The notes beneath the pieces are model-generated. The model worked only from the letters and a program-made list of their open reading frames with translations. It was not told where the DNA came from and searched no databases. A DNA stretch of 5,480 bases from Actinomycetota bacterium (GTDB lineage Bacteria > Actinomycetota > Acidimicrobiia > Acidimicrobiales > Poriferisodalaceae). Below, in pieces: positions 5,370-5,480 of this stretch (position 1 is its first letter; each line of letters opens with the position of its first letter). A program made the position numbers and the translations under genes. Location of the stretch: positions 1-5,480 of the forward strand of contig JAADHX010000095.1 of NCBI GenBank assembly GCA_013151655.1, written 5' to 3'.

Positions 5370-5480
5370 CTCGCATAGCTGCGCTGTCGGTTATTGCGCT
5401 GTGGTTCGGAGCCACGTTGCTACTTTCGGAGTTGCGTTGGTTCAGACGGTTGCCGCTCGTGGCTCGCTTGAGTCCGTTCA
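5366..5480 (+). CDS. tadC: TadC, N-terminal fragment cut by the window edge
   Basis: Only the first 38 codons are present; the frame is still open at the right edge. The start overlaps the tadB stop by four bases (ATGA). The visible residues form a hydrophobic segment (IAALSVIALWFGATLLLSEL, about 4-23) followed by basic RWFRRLPLVARLSPF. That pattern, one membrane helix and then a short basic motif ending in a LxP(F/Y) element, is how TadC-type F-domain proteins of actinobacteria commonly begin. The position directly after tadB supports TadC, but the F domain itself is outside the window, so the name rests mostly on gene order. Confidence 0.65.
   Translation, partial: MTRIAALSVIALWFGATLLLSELRWFRRLPLVARLSPF

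Overview
The window looks like chromosomal DNA of a moderately GC-rich bacterium (about 60% GC by eye), most likely an actinomycete. The evidence is the type of pilus ATPase (EEVFE...SMQTR and GEVRD blocks), a CpaE/Ssd-like partner with a degenerate P-loop, and promoters placed so that transcription would begin at or next to the start codon (leaderless mRNAs). My guess is a relative of Acidimicrobiia, but this rests on remembered family flavour and not on a search.

Layout. At 45-518 (+) lies a stand-alone SRPBCC (START/Bet v1-like, polyketide cyclase type) small-ligand-binding protein with its own candidate promoter. At 519-1145 there is a stretch of about 630 bases without a convincing gene. 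It holds two long imperfect inverted repeats (775-831 and 918-980), a pair of short direct repeats, an AT-rich patch just before the next promoter, and one doubtful minus-strand reading frame (531-722, open back to 812) that meets the SRPBCC gene tail to tail. From 1146 to the right edge is the front of a Tad/Flp (type IVc) pilus-assembly operon on the + strand: cpaB/rcpC-like (1182-1877), cpaE/tadZ-like (1874-3190), cpaF/tadA ATPase (3187-4476), tadB (4473-5369) and the first 38 codons of tadC (5366 to beyond 5480).

How the genes work together. In known Tad systems the CpaF/TadA hexameric ATPase drives an inner-membrane platform of TadB and TadC that assembles Flp pilin. CpaE/TadZ positions or regulates the machine, and CpaB/RcpC is a membrane-anchored periplasmic or cell-wall-side accessory protein. 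The pilin, prepilin peptidase and TadE/F pseudopilins are not in the window; they may lie to the right. Every junction in the operon is a 4-base stop/start overlap (ATGA, ATGA, GTGA, ATGA), so translation is probably coupled along the chain. None of the starts has a strong Shine-Dalgarno sequence.

The most useful observations are: a good sigma70-type promoter (TTGCCA, 17 bases, TAGATT) whose expected start point is the cpaB ATG at 1182, which argues against the longer TTG start at 1146; repeats overlapping that promoter that look like an operator; a CpaE-like protein that has lost both lysines of the MinD/ParA P-loop; and the structured intergenic DNA. I see no clearly new biological system here; the locus is a recognisable Tad operon.
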